A DNA stretch of 64,000 nucleotides from Acinetobacter sp. ANC 4558 (GCF_002135375.1 NZ_NEGH01000002.1:1-64000); one strand, 5' to 3'. Numbered from the stretch's first letter, positions 29,942 to 39,758 are shown. The notes: a model not told the origin generated them from the sequence alone. Translations and numbers: made by a program.

Positions 29942-31234
29942 CTATGCCGATTTTCGAATATCAAAAACCCGCTGTGCTTTACCCTCGGAGCGAGGCAAAC
30001 TACCTTCTGGTAAAACTTCAACCTGTACTGAAATTCCAACCATGGTCTTAATTTGACTTTTTAACTGCGCTTCAAGCTGTGGTGCCAATACTTGACTGAT
30101 ATCTTTACGCATTTCAGCTCGAATATGCAATGTGTCTAAATGACCTTCTTTGCAAATTTGAATCTGATAATTCGGTTCCAATTGAGGAATATGTAAAATT
30201 TGTTCTTCAATTTGAGAAGGGAATACATTAACGCCACGAATAATCATCATATCATCACTACGACCAACAATCTTATCCATACGACGCATCGTACGTGCTG
30301 TTCCTGGCAATAAACGCGTTAAATCACGTGTACGATAACGAATAACCGGCATCCCTTCTTTAGTAATTGTAGTGAAAACCAACTCTCCTAACTCTCCATC
30401 TGGTAATACTTCACCAGTTTCAGGATGAATGATTTCAGGATAAAAGTGATCTTCCCAAATAGTTGGTCCATCTTTTGTCTCAAGACATTCCATAGCGACA
30501 CCTGGTCCCATCACTTCAGATAAACCATAAATATCTAAGGCATCAATCCCTAAACGGTCTTCAATTTCTTTACGCATTTCATTGGTCCAAGGTTCAGCTC
30601 CAAAAACACCTGTTTTAATTGAACAGTTTTTTGCTGTGCCGAACTTTTTTTCCAATGCTTCAATGATATTCAAACAATAAGATGGTGTCACCATAATTGC
30701 AGTTGGCTTAAAGTCATGAATCAATTGTGCTTGACGATCTGTTTGACCACCTGACATTGGAATCACTGTTGCACCTAAACGTTCTACGCCATAATGAGCA
30801 CCTAGTCCACCAGTAAATAAGCCATATCCATAAGAAACTTGAATGGTATCTTTATGACTTAAACCCGCGGCACGTAGTGATCTTGCCACAACATCAGACC
30901 AAATATTAATATCATTTTGCGTATAACCAACAACCGTTGGCTGTCCTGTTGTTCCCGATGAGGCATGTACACGTACGATCTGCTCTTGTGGAACAGCAAA
31001 CATGCCAAATGGATAATTATCACGCAAATCCTTTTTGGTGGTAAATGGAAATTTTGCCAAATCATCTAAAGTATAAAAATCATCAGGATGAACCCCAGCT
31101 TCATCAAATTTCTTTTTATAAACAGGGCTATTCTGATATGCATGTTGTAGTGTTTTTTTCATCCGCTCCAATTGAACGCTACGAAGTTCATCTACGGATA
31201 CCGTCTCAATTTTTTCCATTGCATTGTTATTCAT
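29942..31234 (-). CDS. paaK: Phenylacetate-CoA ligase
   Basis: 430-aa adenylate-forming enzyme that activates phenylacetate with ATP and CoA. The phosphate-binding motif is VHASSGTTGQPTVVGYTQND near residue 95; the adenine-binding IYGLSEVMGPGVAMEC lies near 240; the hinge motif RYRTRDLTRLLPGT near 305 and the C-terminal SDDMMIIRGVNVFPSQIE match PaaK. Start set at the ATG at 31234, with GGAG 7 bases upstream; the longer frame uses a TTG. Last gene of the leftward operon before the hairpin. Confidence 0.95.
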   Translation of the reverse strand: MNNNAMEKIETVSVDELRSVQLERMKKTLQHAYQNSPVYKKKFDEAGVHPDDFYTLDDLAKFPFTTKKDLRDNYPFGMFAVPQEQIVRVHASSGTTGQPTVVGYTQNDINIWSDVVARSLRAAGLSHKDTIQVSYGYGLFTGGLGAHYGVERLGATVIPMSGGQTDRQAQLIHDFKPTAIMVTPSYCLNIIEALEKKFGTAKNCSIKTGVFGAEPWTNEMRKEIEDRLGIDALDIYGLSEVMGPGVAMECLETKDGPTIWEDHFYPEIIHPETGEVLPDGELGELVFTTITKEGMPVIRYRTRDLTRLLPGTARTMRRMDKIVGRSDDMMIIRGVNVFPSQIEEQILHIPQLEPNYQIQICKEGHLDTLHIRAEMRKDISQVLAPQLEAQLKSQIKTMVGISVQVEVLPEGSLPRSEGKAQRVFDIRKSA

Positions 31235-31293
31235 ATTCCTTCTCCCCAAGCAGCTGTCCTAACTGCTCATTTATTCCTGTTTGGATGTTTCCT

Positions 31294-32505
31294 TTAATCT
31301 ACATTTTCTAGAATTAACGCGACGCCTTGCCCTACACCTACACACATCGTACACAGTGCATATTTTCCATTACGGCGCTTCAACTCCTTTACTGCTGTGA
31401 TGACCAAGCGAGTACCACTCATTCCAAGTGGATGCCCTAAAGCAATTGCGCCACCATTAGGATTCACTCGCTCATCATTGTCGTTTAACCCCAACTCGCG
31501 CATGACTGCCAACGACTGAGCAGCAAATGCTTCGTTTAATTCAATGACATCAATTTGATCTAATGTTAGACCCGTTTGTTTAAGGATTTTTTGTATTGCA
31601 GGTACTGGACCTATTCCCATATATTTAGCTTCAACACCAGCACTTACACTCGCCAATACTTTTGCCAAAGGCTTTAATCCATACTGATCAGCAAAATTTT
31701 GATTTCCCAATAAAATACAAGCTGCACCATCATTTATGCCCGATGCATTACCCGCTGTGACCGAGCCTCCATCTTTACGAAATGGTGCTTTTAAAAGACC
31801 TAAAGCCTCCAAACTTGTCTCTGCTCTTGGATGCTCATCTTGTGAAATGATGATTGTATTTTTTTTCCGATCTTTAATTTCAATAGGCAAAATTTCTTCA
31901 GAAAAAATACCTTTTTTCTGTGCAATCGCTGTTTTTTGTTGACTCCGGTATGCAAATAAATCTTGATCTTCACGGCTAATTTGATATTTTTCAGCAACAT
32001 TTTCAGCTGTTTCAGGCATGCTATCCACGCCAAAAGCCACTTTAAATTTTGGATTAATAAAACGCCAACCAATTGTTGTATCAAAGATCTCAGGCGTACG
32101 ACTAAATGCAGAAGTTGGTTTAGACTGTACAAAAGGTGCTCGACTCATCGACTCAACACCACCTGCCAAAATAAATTCTGCCTCTCCAGATTTAATCGTG
32201 CGAGACGCTAAACTTACTGCATCTAAACCTGAAGCACATAGGCGATTAACGGTAATGGCTGGCACTGAATCTGGTAAACCCGCCAATAATGATGCCATGC
32301 GTGCAACATTACGATTATCTTCACCAGCCTGATTGGCACAGCCTAAAATAACTTCATCCAATTCAGCCCATGGCAATGTAGGATGTTGATCTTTAAGATA
32401 TTGAATTGGCAGAGCCGCCAAATCATCGGCACGAATGCTACTTAGTCCGCCCGCATAACGTCCAATAGGTGTTCGTATTGCATCAAAAATATAAACTTGT
32501 TCCAT
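31294..32505 (-). CDS. paaJ: 3-Oxoadipyl-CoA thiolase
   Basis: 403-aa thiolase II that cleaves 3-oxoadipyl-CoA to succinyl-CoA and acetyl-CoA (and the related dehydro form). The nucleophilic Cys is in TVNRLCASGLDAV near residue 90; the His is in ALGHPLGMSG near 350 and the second Cys in LCTMCVGVGQG near 383. Start at the ATG at 32505, preceded by AAAGGAAATGGAAC; the longer frame adds ten residues. It follows paaG after 180 bases, where paaF and paaH are expected in many clusters. Confidence 0.92.
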   Translation of the reverse strand: MEQVYIFDAIRTPIGRYAGGLSSIRADDLAALPIQYLKDQHPTLPWAELDEVILGCANQAGEDNRNVARMASLLAGLPDSVPAITVNRLCASGLDAVSLASRTIKSGEAEFILAGGVESMSRAPFVQSKPTSAFSRTPEIFDTTIGWRFINPKFKVAFGVDSMPETAENVAEKYQISREDQDLFAYRSQQKTAIAQKKGIFSEEILPIEIKDRKKNTIIISQDEHPRAETSLEALGLLKAPFRKDGGSVTAGNASGINDGAACILLGNQNFADQYGLKPLAKVLASVSAGVEAKYMGIGPVPAIQKILKQTGLTLDQIDVIELNEAFAAQSLAVMRELGLNDNDERVNPNGGAIALGHPLGMSGTRLVITAVKELKRRNGKYALCTMCVGVGQGVALILENVD

Positions 32506-32685
32506 GTTCCATTTCCTTTCATCAGCATAATCCAACGCGTTGTGCTGACTTTGCCCTATCTAGCAAAATATATACTGAATTTATCACCAGAATTAATATT
32601 AGTATTCACGTATTCATTAATCATTGTTTGAAAAATAATGGATTAATTTTAACGATCCTACCCTTCATCTCTCTTAATTCTTGGC

Positions 32686-33477
32686 TTAACATCCTTTATA
32701 TTCTGGGGAGCGTTTTTGCATAAATGCTTGTACGCCCTCTTTGTAATCACTTGAACGACCAGCTAAACGTTGTAAATCACGTTCTAAAAGCAATTGCTCA
32801 TCTAAAGTATTATGTGCCGAAGCGTTTATTGCTTTCTTAATTAAAGATAAACCGTAAGTTGGTTGCTTTGCGAGATGTTCAGCAACTTTTTCTGCCTCTG
32901 CTTTGAGTTGTTCATCATTAACAACTTGCCAAATCATCCCCAGTTGTACCGCTCGTTCTGCTGAAATTTTATCTCCAAGCAACGCTAACCCCATTGCTTG
33001 AGCACGCCCCACCAAACGAGGTAAAAACCAAGTACCACCTGAATCTGGAACCAAGCCTAAACGACAAAAGGCTTGAATAAATGAAGCAGATTGTGCTGCA
33101 ATGACAATATCACAAGCCAATGCAATATTGGCACCTGCACCTGCAGCAACACCATTAACAGCGCAAATTACAGGTTTTGGCATTTCTGTAATTAATTTGA
33201 TTAATGGATTATAATATTTCTCAATCGACACACCTAAATCTGGTGCATCTGCATTTGGATCAACCACACGGTCATTTAAATCTTGACCCGCACAAAAACC
33301 ACGACCTTCTGCTGAAATCACCACTGAACGAATGGCTTCATTTTTATGCCAAGCATTCATCACTTGAGAAACTTCTTGATGCATCGTTTCATTAAAGCTA
33401 TTCAGTTGTTTCGGACGATTAAATGTTAAATAACCGACTGCATTTTTTTCTTCAACAATGATCGTTTGATAATCCAT
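32686..33477 (-). CDS. paaG: 1,2-Epoxyphenylacetyl-CoA isomerase
   Basis: 263-aa crotonase-fold enzyme that turns the ring epoxide of phenylacetyl-CoA into the oxepin. The match is to PaaG rather than PaaF: GRGFCAGQDLNDRVVDP with APDLG, PVICAVNGVAAGAGANIALA (oxyanion hole) and LVPDSGGTWFLPRLVGRAQA. It lies 47 bases after paaE. No second crotonase gene (PaaF) accompanies it. Confidence 0.92.
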   Translation of the reverse strand: MDYQTIIVEEKNAVGYLTFNRPKQLNSFNETMHQEVSQVMNAWHKNEAIRSVVISAEGRGFCAGQDLNDRVVDPNADAPDLGVSIEKYYNPLIKLITEMPKPVICAVNGVAAGAGANIALACDIVIAAQSASFIQAFCRLGLVPDSGGTWFLPRLVGRAQAMGLALLGDKISAERAVQLGMIWQVVNDEQLKAEAEKVAEHLAKQPTYGLSLIKKAINASAHNTLDEQLLLERDLQRLAGRSSDYKEGVQAFMQKRSPEYKGC

Positions 33478-33524
33478 TACATACCTCTAAATTCTGCTGT
33501 TCCTAACTTGCACTTAATCAATCA

Positions 33525-34583
33525 TTATTCATCAAAACTTAGACGAACATTCGCTGTGGTTGGACGTGCTTGACAACTTAGTACATAACCTTTTTCAATT
33601 TCTTCAGGTTCTAGACTATAGTTAATTGCCATTTCAACTTGACCTTCTAATACCTTGCATTTACAAGTTGCACAAACGCCACCTTTACATGCATAGGGTA
33701 AATCTGCACCTGCACGTAAGGCTGCATCTAAAATACTGTCATCTTGTTTAGACACTTCAATTAATAATTCACGGCCATCAAGAATAATATTAACTTTTTC
33801 TTCACTTCTGCGTTCAATCTGCTGAGCGGTTACTTTAGAAACTGTGCCCGTGTTAAAACGTTCAGTGTGAATTTTACTTCTATTGATCCCAAAGGTTGGC
33901 AATATTGTTTCTACAGCTTCCATCATTTCTTCAGGACCACATGCAAAACAATGATCAATATTTGCATCAATTAATTCAGCTTGAAAAAGTTGCTGTAATT
34001 TTTCTGCATCGATTCGCCCATTAAAAATTTCACTGTCATTAAATTCACGTGAAAAAATATTAATTAGCTGCAAACGTTCTTTAAACTGATCTTTCAAATC
34101 CATAATTTGTTCTGAAAACATAGTTTGTTTCCAAGAACGATTTCCATAAACCAAAATAAAACTTGATTCTAATTGACGATTTAATACAGATTTCACAATC
34201 GATAATATCGGTGTAATACCACTACCTGCTGCAAAACCTAAATAATTCTGACCACCGACTTTGGCTGCTTTTTGAAAAAACACTCCTTGTGGAGGCATAA
34301 CTTCTAATACATCCCCAGCTTTTAAATGCTCATTTGCCCATGTTGAAAACTGACCTTGGTCAATTTTTTTAATGGCAATACTCATATCTTCTTGTACATC
34401 ACTACAGATCGAATAACAGCGACGTAATTCAGCACCCTCATTAAAATGACGAATCGTCAGATGTTGACCTGGTTGATACTGAAATGCTGCTGTTTGTTCT
34501 GGTGCAAGATCAAAAGAAATACAAATGGCTTGCTCAGTTTGTGGCTGAATTGCTTTAATCGTTAATGGTACAAATTGGCTCAT
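33525..34583 (-). CDS. paaE: Phenylacetyl-CoA epoxidase, reductase subunit
   Basis: 352-aa reductase that passes electrons from NADPH to the PaaABC(D) epoxidase. Domain order is FAD (GQHLTIRHF, RRCYSICS), NAD(P) (AAGSGITPILSIVKS, CFACGPEEMME) and a C-terminal plant-type [2Fe-2S] domain (PYACKGGVCATCKCKV, fourth Cys in LSCQARP), the reverse of AntC. Start at the ATG at 34583, preceded by GAGGGATTTTAAC. Confidence 0.93.
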   Translation of the reverse strand: MSQFVPLTIKAIQPQTEQAICISFDLAPEQTAAFQYQPGQHLTIRHFNEGAELRRCYSICSDVQEDMSIAIKKIDQGQFSTWANEHLKAGDVLEVMPPQGVFFQKAAKVGGQNYLGFAAGSGITPILSIVKSVLNRQLESSFILVYGNRSWKQTMFSEQIMDLKDQFKERLQLINIFSREFNDSEIFNGRIDAEKLQQLFQAELIDANIDHCFACGPEEMMEAVETILPTFGINRSKIHTERFNTGTVSKVTAQQIERRSEEKVNIILDGRELLIEVSKQDDSILDAALRAGADLPYACKGGVCATCKCKVLEGQVEMAINYSLEPEEIEKGYVLSCQARPTTANVRLSFDE

Positions 34584-34634
34584 GTTAAAATCCCTCTCTC
34601 TTTTCAACTATGTTTGCATTTGTGTATTCATACA

Positions 34635-35135
34635 TTAAATGCATTTAAAATAGTCGAAAGGTTCTAAGCAGTCTTGGCATCTATATAAGGCTTTACATGC
34701 TGTTGAACTAAATTCACTTAATAATTTGGTTTGTAGGCTATGACAACGTGGGCATTCAATACCATCGGTTAAAGCCACATGGGTACCACAGTTGTGCGAC
34801 TCACCTTGTGGCGGTGCAATACCATACTGCTGCAATTTTTGTTTCCCTTCATCACTCATCCAATCAGTCGTCCAAACTTCTGAAAGATCGACCACAACAT
34901 TGACTGGTGTTAAACCTTGAGCTTCAAAGGCTTGTGTTATTTCTGCTTTGAGTAAATCTGTAGCTGGACATCCGCTATAAGTCGGTGTGAGTCGAACCAC
35001 AATTTCATCTTGGGCATTCAATTCCACACCGCGAATCATGCCCAAATCAATCACAGATAAAACAGGTATTTCTGGATCAGAGATCTGCGTTAGTACATCC
35101 CAACATTCATCTGTAACATGTCGAATCAAATTCAT
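34635..35135 (-). CDS. paaD: Phenylacetyl-CoA epoxidase maturation protein
   Basis: 166 aa. The N-terminal MIP18/DUF59 domain (WDVLTQISDPEIPVLSVIDL, TPTYSGCPATDLL) is followed by a C-terminal zinc-ribbon-like cysteine cluster (NCGTHV, CPRCHSLQT, CKALYRCQDC). PaaD acts in Fe-S or metal-centre maturation of the epoxidase. The ATG at 35135 with GGGAG 8 bases before it is preferred over the GTG three codons earlier. Confidence 0.92.
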   Translation of the reverse strand: MNLIRHVTDECWDVLTQISDPEIPVLSVIDLGMIRGVELNAQDEIVVRLTPTYSGCPATDLLKAEITQAFEAQGLTPVNVVVDLSEVWTTDWMSDEGKQKLQQYGIAPPQGESHNCGTHVALTDGIECPRCHSLQTKLLSEFSSTACKALYRCQDCLEPFDYFKCI

Positions 35136-35163
35136 ACAACTCACTCCCTGTGATATGACAGAA

Positions 35164-35919
35164 TTACCAAGTCATGTTTGGATAAGACCTTTGTATATAT
35201 TGTAGTTCTGCTAAAACATAACCAAGGTGTTCAGTATGCAATCCTTTTTTAGCACCGCTACGATATGCACCTTCTTGTGGAAGAGTTAAAGCAAAACGTT
35301 CAACTTCGACTTGAATATTCTCCAACCACTTCACTTTCAGTATTTCAATATTCGGAATAATTCCCTCTTCGACTAACTGTTGTTCTTCAGCAGTAAGTGC
35401 ATAAAGTTCATCTGTAAAACGCCACAATTGATTCAAACCTTGCTGAATTTTTTCATGTGCTTCAGCAGTTCCTAAACTTAAGCGTTCCATCCATGCTGTA
35501 GAAAAACGTAAATGGTAATTAATTTCTTTTAATGTTTTGATTGCAAATGATGAAATCTGCGCATTCTTACTATTACTTAATGCCGCAAAAAGTAAAGCAT
35601 GATAATGATCCATCAACCATTGACGTACAATCGTCTGTCCAAAATCACCATTCGGTTGTTCACATAACAATAAGTTACGATACTCCCGTTCCGTACGAAA
35701 ATAAGCTAACTTATCTTCATCACGTCCTAAACCTTCAATTTCACCAGCCAAACTTAATGCTGTACGTGCCTGTCCCAATAAATCTAAGCCAATGTTAGAC
35801 AATGCGATATCAAGCTCTAATTCAGGAGCATGACCACACCACTCAGATAAACGATGTGACAAAATTAACTGGCTATCACCCACGTGTAATAGGAATTGTA
35901 CTAATGCTTGATTACTCAT
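35164..35919 (-). CDS. paaC: Phenylacetyl-CoA epoxidase, structural subunit C
   Basis: 251-aa ferritin-like protein, the non-catalytic partner of PaaA in the epoxidase core. Typical segments are LVQFLLHVGDSQLILSHRLSEW, DIALSNIGLDLLGQARTAL and the substrate-side EREYRNLLLCEQPNGDFG. Start set at the ATG at 35919, with AAGGA 9 bases before it. Lies between paaB (17 bases) and paaD. Confidence 0.93.
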   Translation of the reverse strand: MSNQALVQFLLHVGDSQLILSHRLSEWCGHAPELELDIALSNIGLDLLGQARTALSLAGEIEGLGRDEDKLAYFRTEREYRNLLLCEQPNGDFGQTIVRQWLMDHYHALLFAALSNSKNAQISSFAIKTLKEINYHLRFSTAWMERLSLGTAEAHEKIQQGLNQLWRFTDELYALTAEEQQLVEEGIIPNIEILKVKWLENIQVEVERFALTLPQEGAYRSGAKKGLHTEHLGYVLAELQYIQRSYPNMTW

Positions 35920-35936
35920 AATATTCATTCCTTAAA

Positions 35937-36227
35937 TTACATGTGCTCAATGCCATCTGGAATATGATAAAACGTTGGATGACGATATACTTTGTCTAAT
36001 GATGGGTCAAAAAATTCTGCTTTTTCATCAGGTTGAGAAGAAGTAATTAATTCCGATTTAACCACCCAAATACTAATACCTTCATTACGACGTGTATAAA
36101 CGTCACGTGCATTTTGTAAGGCAATTTCATCGTCAGGTGCACGCAAACTACCGACATGCCGATGGCTTAAGCCTTGTTTACTGCGAATAAAAATTTCATA
36201 TAATGACCAATTTTTCTTGCTATCCAT
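35937..36227 (-). CDS. paaB: Phenylacetyl-CoA epoxidase, subunit B
   Basis: 96-aa small subunit of the multicomponent epoxidase that bridges PaaAC heterodimers. It contains WSLYEIFIRSKQGLSHRHVG and LQNARDVYTRRNEG, diagnostic of PaaB. Ribosome site GGGAGATAGCATT. Lies between paaA (31 bases) and paaC. Confidence 0.94.
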   Translation of the reverse strand: MDSKKNWSLYEIFIRSKQGLSHRHVGSLRAPDDEIALQNARDVYTRRNEGISIWVVKSELITSSQPDEKAEFFDPSLDKVYRHPTFYHIPDGIEHM

Positions 36228-36258
36228 AATGCTATCTCCCTTGACTTAACGAACCGTT

Positions 36259-37200
36259 TTAAGCGACTTTCTGTGCATGCTGCTGTTTCTGCTTTTGTGC
36301 ATATACTGCAGCAGAGTCACGAACCCATTTTCCGCCGTCCCATGCTTTACGACGAGCTTCAATACGTTCATGATTACAAGGGCCCTTGCCTGCAATCACA
36401 GCAAAAAACTCTTCCCAATCAATTTCACCAAACTCATAGTGTCCTGTTTCTTCATTAAATTTTAAATTTTTATCTGGCACAGTTAAGCCAAGTTGATGTA
36501 CTTGCGATACGGTGTTATCAACAAATTTTTGACGTAATACATCGTTACTAAAGAGTTTAACTTTCCATAACATGCTTTGCGCACTATTTGGAGAATTATC
36601 ATCACTTGGACCAAACATCATTAATGCTGGCCACCAAAAGCGATTGACTGCATCTTGCGCCATTTGTTTTTGCTCTGCCGTTCCATTTGCCAACACCATC
36701 ATGGCTTCAAAACCTTGACGCTGATGAAAGCTTTCTTCCTTACAAATACGAACCATAGCACGTGCATATGGGCCATATGAGGTACGACATAATGCAACCT
36801 GATTCACAATTGCAGCACCATCTACAAGCCAACCAATTGCGGCAACATCTGCCCAACTTAAAGTTGGATAGTTAAAAATAGATGAATATTTCATGCGACC
36901 TGAAATTAGTTTATCCATCATGTCGTCACGGTCTGCGCCCAGCGTTTCTGCTGCACTATATAGATACAGTGCATGCCCTGCTTCATCTTGTACTTTTGCT
37001 AAAAGCACTGCTTTACGTTTTAACGTCGGTGCGCGCGTAATCCAGTTTCCTTCAGGCAACATACCCACTACTTCAGAGTGCCCATGTTGTCCAATTTGGC
37101 GAATTAAAGTTTTACGATATGCATCTGGCATCCAATCCTTTGGCTCGATTGAAATATCCTTTTCAATATTTTGCTCAAATGTTTGTTGTTGCTTGTCCAT
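36259..37200 (-). CDS. paaA: Phenylacetyl-CoA epoxidase, catalytic subunit A
   Basis: 313-aa ferritin-like di-iron oxygenase that epoxidises the ring of phenylacetyl-CoA. The two E-x-x-H iron motifs are in [14 protein letters not shown] (near residue 75) and [15 protein letters not shown] (near 155). First gene of the leftward paaABCDEGJK operon and divergent from paaZ; a PaaX-like dyad lies 43-83 bases upstream. Ribosome site GAGGAAATC. Confidence 0.95.
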   Translation of the reverse strand: MDKQQQTFEQNIEKDISIEPKDWMPDAYRKTLIRQIGQHGHSEVVGMLPEGNWITRAPTLKRKAVLLAKVQDEAGHALYLYSAAETLGADRDDMMDKLISGRMKYSSIFNYPTLSWADVAAIGWLVDGAAIVNQVALCRTSYGPYARAMVRICKEESFHQRQGFEAMMVLANGTAEQKQMAQDAVNRFWWPALMMFGPSDDNSPNSAQSMLWKVKLFSNDVLRQKFVDNTVSQVHQLGLTVPDKNLKFNEETGHYEFGEIDWEEFFAVIAGKGPCNHERIEARRKAWDGGKWVRDSAAVYAQKQKQQHAQKVA

Positions 37201-37242
37201 GATTTCCTCACTTATCCCAAGTGTTTATACATTTAAATTAAA

Positions 37243-37283
37243 ACGATACGAATAAAAAATCAATATATATTTTTAAGTATCAA
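37243..37283. promoter_or_regulatory. Putative PaaX box upstream of paaA
   Basis: ACGATAC (37243-37249) and GTATCAA (37277-37283) form an inverted GATAC/GTATC pair with 27 bases between the half-sites, the spacing reported for PaaX sites in E. coli (TGATTC-N26-28-GAATCA). Confidence 0.55.
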
Positions 37284-37406
37284 ATAAAATTAATTTTAAA
37301 ATCAACACAAGCTATTGATTTTAATTATTATTCATAAATATATATCTTAAAATTGTTTTTTTAATCTACATTTATGATTGACATTTTTGATTTTTAAACA
37401 CAAATT

Positions 37407-37446
37407 ATGAAACAATAATATTAAAATTTAAAGTTAAACGTATCAT
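37407..37446. promoter_or_regulatory. Putative PaaX box upstream of paaZ
   Basis: ATGAAAC (37407-37413) and GTATCAT (37440-37446), 6 of 7 bases symmetric, with 26 bases between. The right half-site ends 15 bases before the paaZ start codon. Confidence 0.5.
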
Positions 37447-37461
37447 AAATGGAGTTTTAAG

Positions 37462-39567
37462 ATGTTAGAGTTAGACAATAGCAACTCAACAACCGATCAG
37501 GCAGATCAATACGCTAAAGCGTCTGCTAAGACCCTAAGTTCGCTCGTATATGGACAAGAATATGTCAGCCAACAAGATTTACGTACGGTTTATCATGCCA
37601 TTACAGGCGAAGCAGTTTATCAAGTCGGCAGTCAAGAAATTGATATTCAAGAAATTATTAACTATGCAAAACATAAGGGCTCTGTTATTGCTTCGTGGAC
37701 ATTTCATCAACGTGCTAATGCATTAAAACAAGTTGCTCAATATTTACTTGAACGTAAAGAAGAATATTATGAACTTGCAAAAGCGACAGGATGTACGCGC
37801 AAAGATGCATGGATTGATATCGAGGGTGGTATTGGAACTTTGTTTGCCTATTCTAGCCTTGTAAGACGTGAACTCAGTGATGAAACGGCATTAGTTGAAG
37901 ATGCTTGGATTCCACTGTCAAAACAAGGAACATTTGGTGCAAAACATATTTTAAGCCCTAAAACAGGCGTTGCAGTACATATTGATGCATTTAACTTTCC
38001 AATCTGGGGAATGCTCGAAAAAATTGCACCAACGCTTCTAGCGGGTGTTCCATGTATTGTTAAACCTGCAACGGAAGGTGCTGAACTCACACATGCAGTT
38101 GTCAAGGCAATTCTGGACAGTGGCTTTCTTCCAGAAGGCTCTTTACAACTCATTTGTGGTCAAATCTATGATCTATTTGATTATTTAACTCCACAGGATA
38201 CCGTTACATTTACAGGTTCGGCATCTACAGGACAAAAACTTCGAGCACATCCGCACCTAAATGCATATTCAATTCCATTTACCATGGAAGCAGATTCTGT
38301 TAACAGTGCTATTCTGACTGAACATGCCAATGATGAAACCATTGATCTATTTGTACGTGAAGTTTTTAGAGAAATGACCACCAAAGCTGGACAAAAATGT
38401 ACTGCAATTCGTCGTGCATTTGTGCCTGCCCCACTTTTAGATGTGGTACAAAATCGTTTAGTTGAAAAACTCAAAAAAGTCGTCGTTGGCAATCCATCTG
38501 ATGAAGGCATCACCATGGGTGCATTGGCAAGTGTTAAACAAAAGCATGATGTTGCTGCTAAAGTTGAATTACTCAGTCAAGATGCTGAAATTATTTATGG
38601 TAGTCATTTACGACAAGATGTTAAAATCCAAACTCAACATCCTGAAAAATCAGCATTTTACCCGCCAACTGTACTTGTATGTACACAGCCGAGCCAAGCA
38701 GAAAATATTCACCGTATTGAAGCTTTCGGCCCAGTTGTTACATTAATGCCATATCACAATTTAGCAGAACTAGCTGATTTAGTGGCACGTGGTGAAGGAA
38801 GTCTAGTTGCCTCTATTGTTCGAAATACCGATGATCATATTGAAAATCTTCTTGCAAAAATTGCTCCATGGCATGGTCGTGTCCATATTTTAGATGCAGA
38901 AAGCGCTAAAGAAAGCACAGGTCATGGCTCTCCACTTCCATATTTAATTCATGGTGGGCCTGGCCGTGCTGGTGGTGGAGAAGAACTTGGAGGCTTACGT
39001 GCAGTCAAACATTATATGCAACGTACCGCAATTCAAGGCTCTCCGAATGCCATGACGCAAGTGGGTCATAGTTGGACAGCAGGTGCGCAAGTCTTTGAAG
39101 ATCGAGTACATCCATTTAAAAAGTCTTTTGATGAGTTACGTATTGGAGAGCGTTTACTTACAGCTCGACGAACTGTGACTGAAACCGATCTTGTTAATTT
39201 TGGATGTTTAAGTGGTGATCATTTCTATGCACATATGGATAAAATTGCGGCCGCTGAATCATTCTTCGGTGAACGAGTCGCTCATGGTTACTTCATTGTC
39301 TCAGCAGCAGCTGGGTTATTTGTCGATGCGCCAGCTGGCCCTGTGATTGCGAATTATGGTATGGACAATCTACGCTTTGTAGAGCCTGTTAAAATTGGGG
39401 ATACCATTCAAGTTGAGCTCACCTGCAAGCAAAAAACACCGAAACTACAACGTGATCCAGAACAAAAAGCACATGGTGTCGTTGTTTGGGATATTAAAGT
39501 CAAAAATCAACGTCACGAATTAGTTGCAACATATGACATCTTAACATTGGTAGAACGTAGCATTTAG
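37462..39567 (+). CDS. paaZ: Bifunctional oxepin-CoA hydrolase / semialdehyde dehydrogenase
   Basis: 701-aa fusion that hydrolytically opens the oxepin-CoA ring and oxidises the resulting aldehyde. Residues about 40-525 form an NADP-type aldehyde dehydrogenase (DAFNFPIWGMLEK, FTGSASTGQK, E276 in FTMEADSVNS, nucleophile C313 in AGQKCTAIRR). Residues about 550-701 form a MaoC-like R-specific hydratase (NFGCLSGDHFYAHMD, ERVAHGYFIVSAAAGLF). Divergent from paaA and followed by a strong terminator, so it is transcribed alone. Confidence 0.95.
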   Translation: MLELDNSNSTTDQADQYAKASAKTLSSLVYGQEYVSQQDLRTVYHAITGEAVYQVGSQEIDIQEIINYAKHKGSVIASWTFHQRANALKQVAQYLLERKEEYYELAKATGCTRKDAWIDIEGGIGTLFAYSSLVRRELSDETALVEDAWIPLSKQGTFGAKHILSPKTGVAVHIDAFNFPIWGMLEKIAPTLLAGVPCIVKPATEGAELTHAVVKAILDSGFLPEGSLQLICGQIYDLFDYLTPQDTVTFTGSASTGQKLRAHPHLNAYSIPFTMEADSVNSAILTEHANDETIDLFVREVFREMTTKAGQKCTAIRRAFVPAPLLDVVQNRLVEKLKKVVVGNPSDEGITMGALASVKQKHDVAAKVELLSQDAEIIYGSHLRQDVKIQTQHPEKSAFYPPTVLVCTQPSQAENIHRIEAFGPVVTLMPYHNLAELADLVARGEGSLVASIVRNTDDHIENLLAKIAPWHGRVHILDAESAKESTGHGSPLPYLIHGGPGRAGGGEELGGLRAVKHYMQRTAIQGSPNAMTQVGHSWTAGAQVFEDRVHPFKKSFDELRIGERLLTARRTVTETDLVNFGCLSGDHFYAHMDKIAAAESFFGERVAHGYFIVSAAAGLFVDAPAGPVIANYGMDNLRFVEPVKIGDTIQVELTCKQKTPKLQRDPEQKAHGVVVWDIKVKNQRHELVATYDILTLVERSI

Positions 39568-39580
39568 TTTTACCCATGAG

Positions 39581-39610
39581 AAAAAAGGAATCTATATGAT
39601 TCCTTTTTTT
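39581..39610 (+). terminator. Intrinsic terminator of paaZ
   Basis: AAAAAAGGAATC / GATTCCTTTTTT around loop TATAT, 14 bases after the stop, with a T-run. Confidence 0.88.
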
Positions 39611-39686
39611 ACATTTAAAAAATTATTTGTATCTTTAAGTATTAAATTTTATTGACGACCAACGAATTTACACATAAATTAAAATT

Positions 39687-39726
39687 ACGATACATTTTAA
39701 TTAATATTTCAAATTAAAGGTATCGT
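39687..39726. promoter_or_regulatory. Putative PaaX box upstream of the Spinster-like transporter
   Basis: Perfect inverted repeat ACGATAC (39687-39693) / GTATCGT (39720-39726) with 26 bases between, and partial AATT symmetry inside. It ends 32 bases before the start codon and is the most symmetric of the three boxes. Confidence 0.55.
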
Positions 39727-39758
39727 TTAAAAATCACACAATCAGCACAGGAAGTTGC

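Noticed and set aside
32506..32685. Possible remnant of paaH between paaG and paaJ
   Set aside because: One short frame ends in ADERKWN, faintly like the tail of 3-hydroxyacyl-CoA dehydrogenases, but it is too short and has a stop 17 codons up; not evidence enough.
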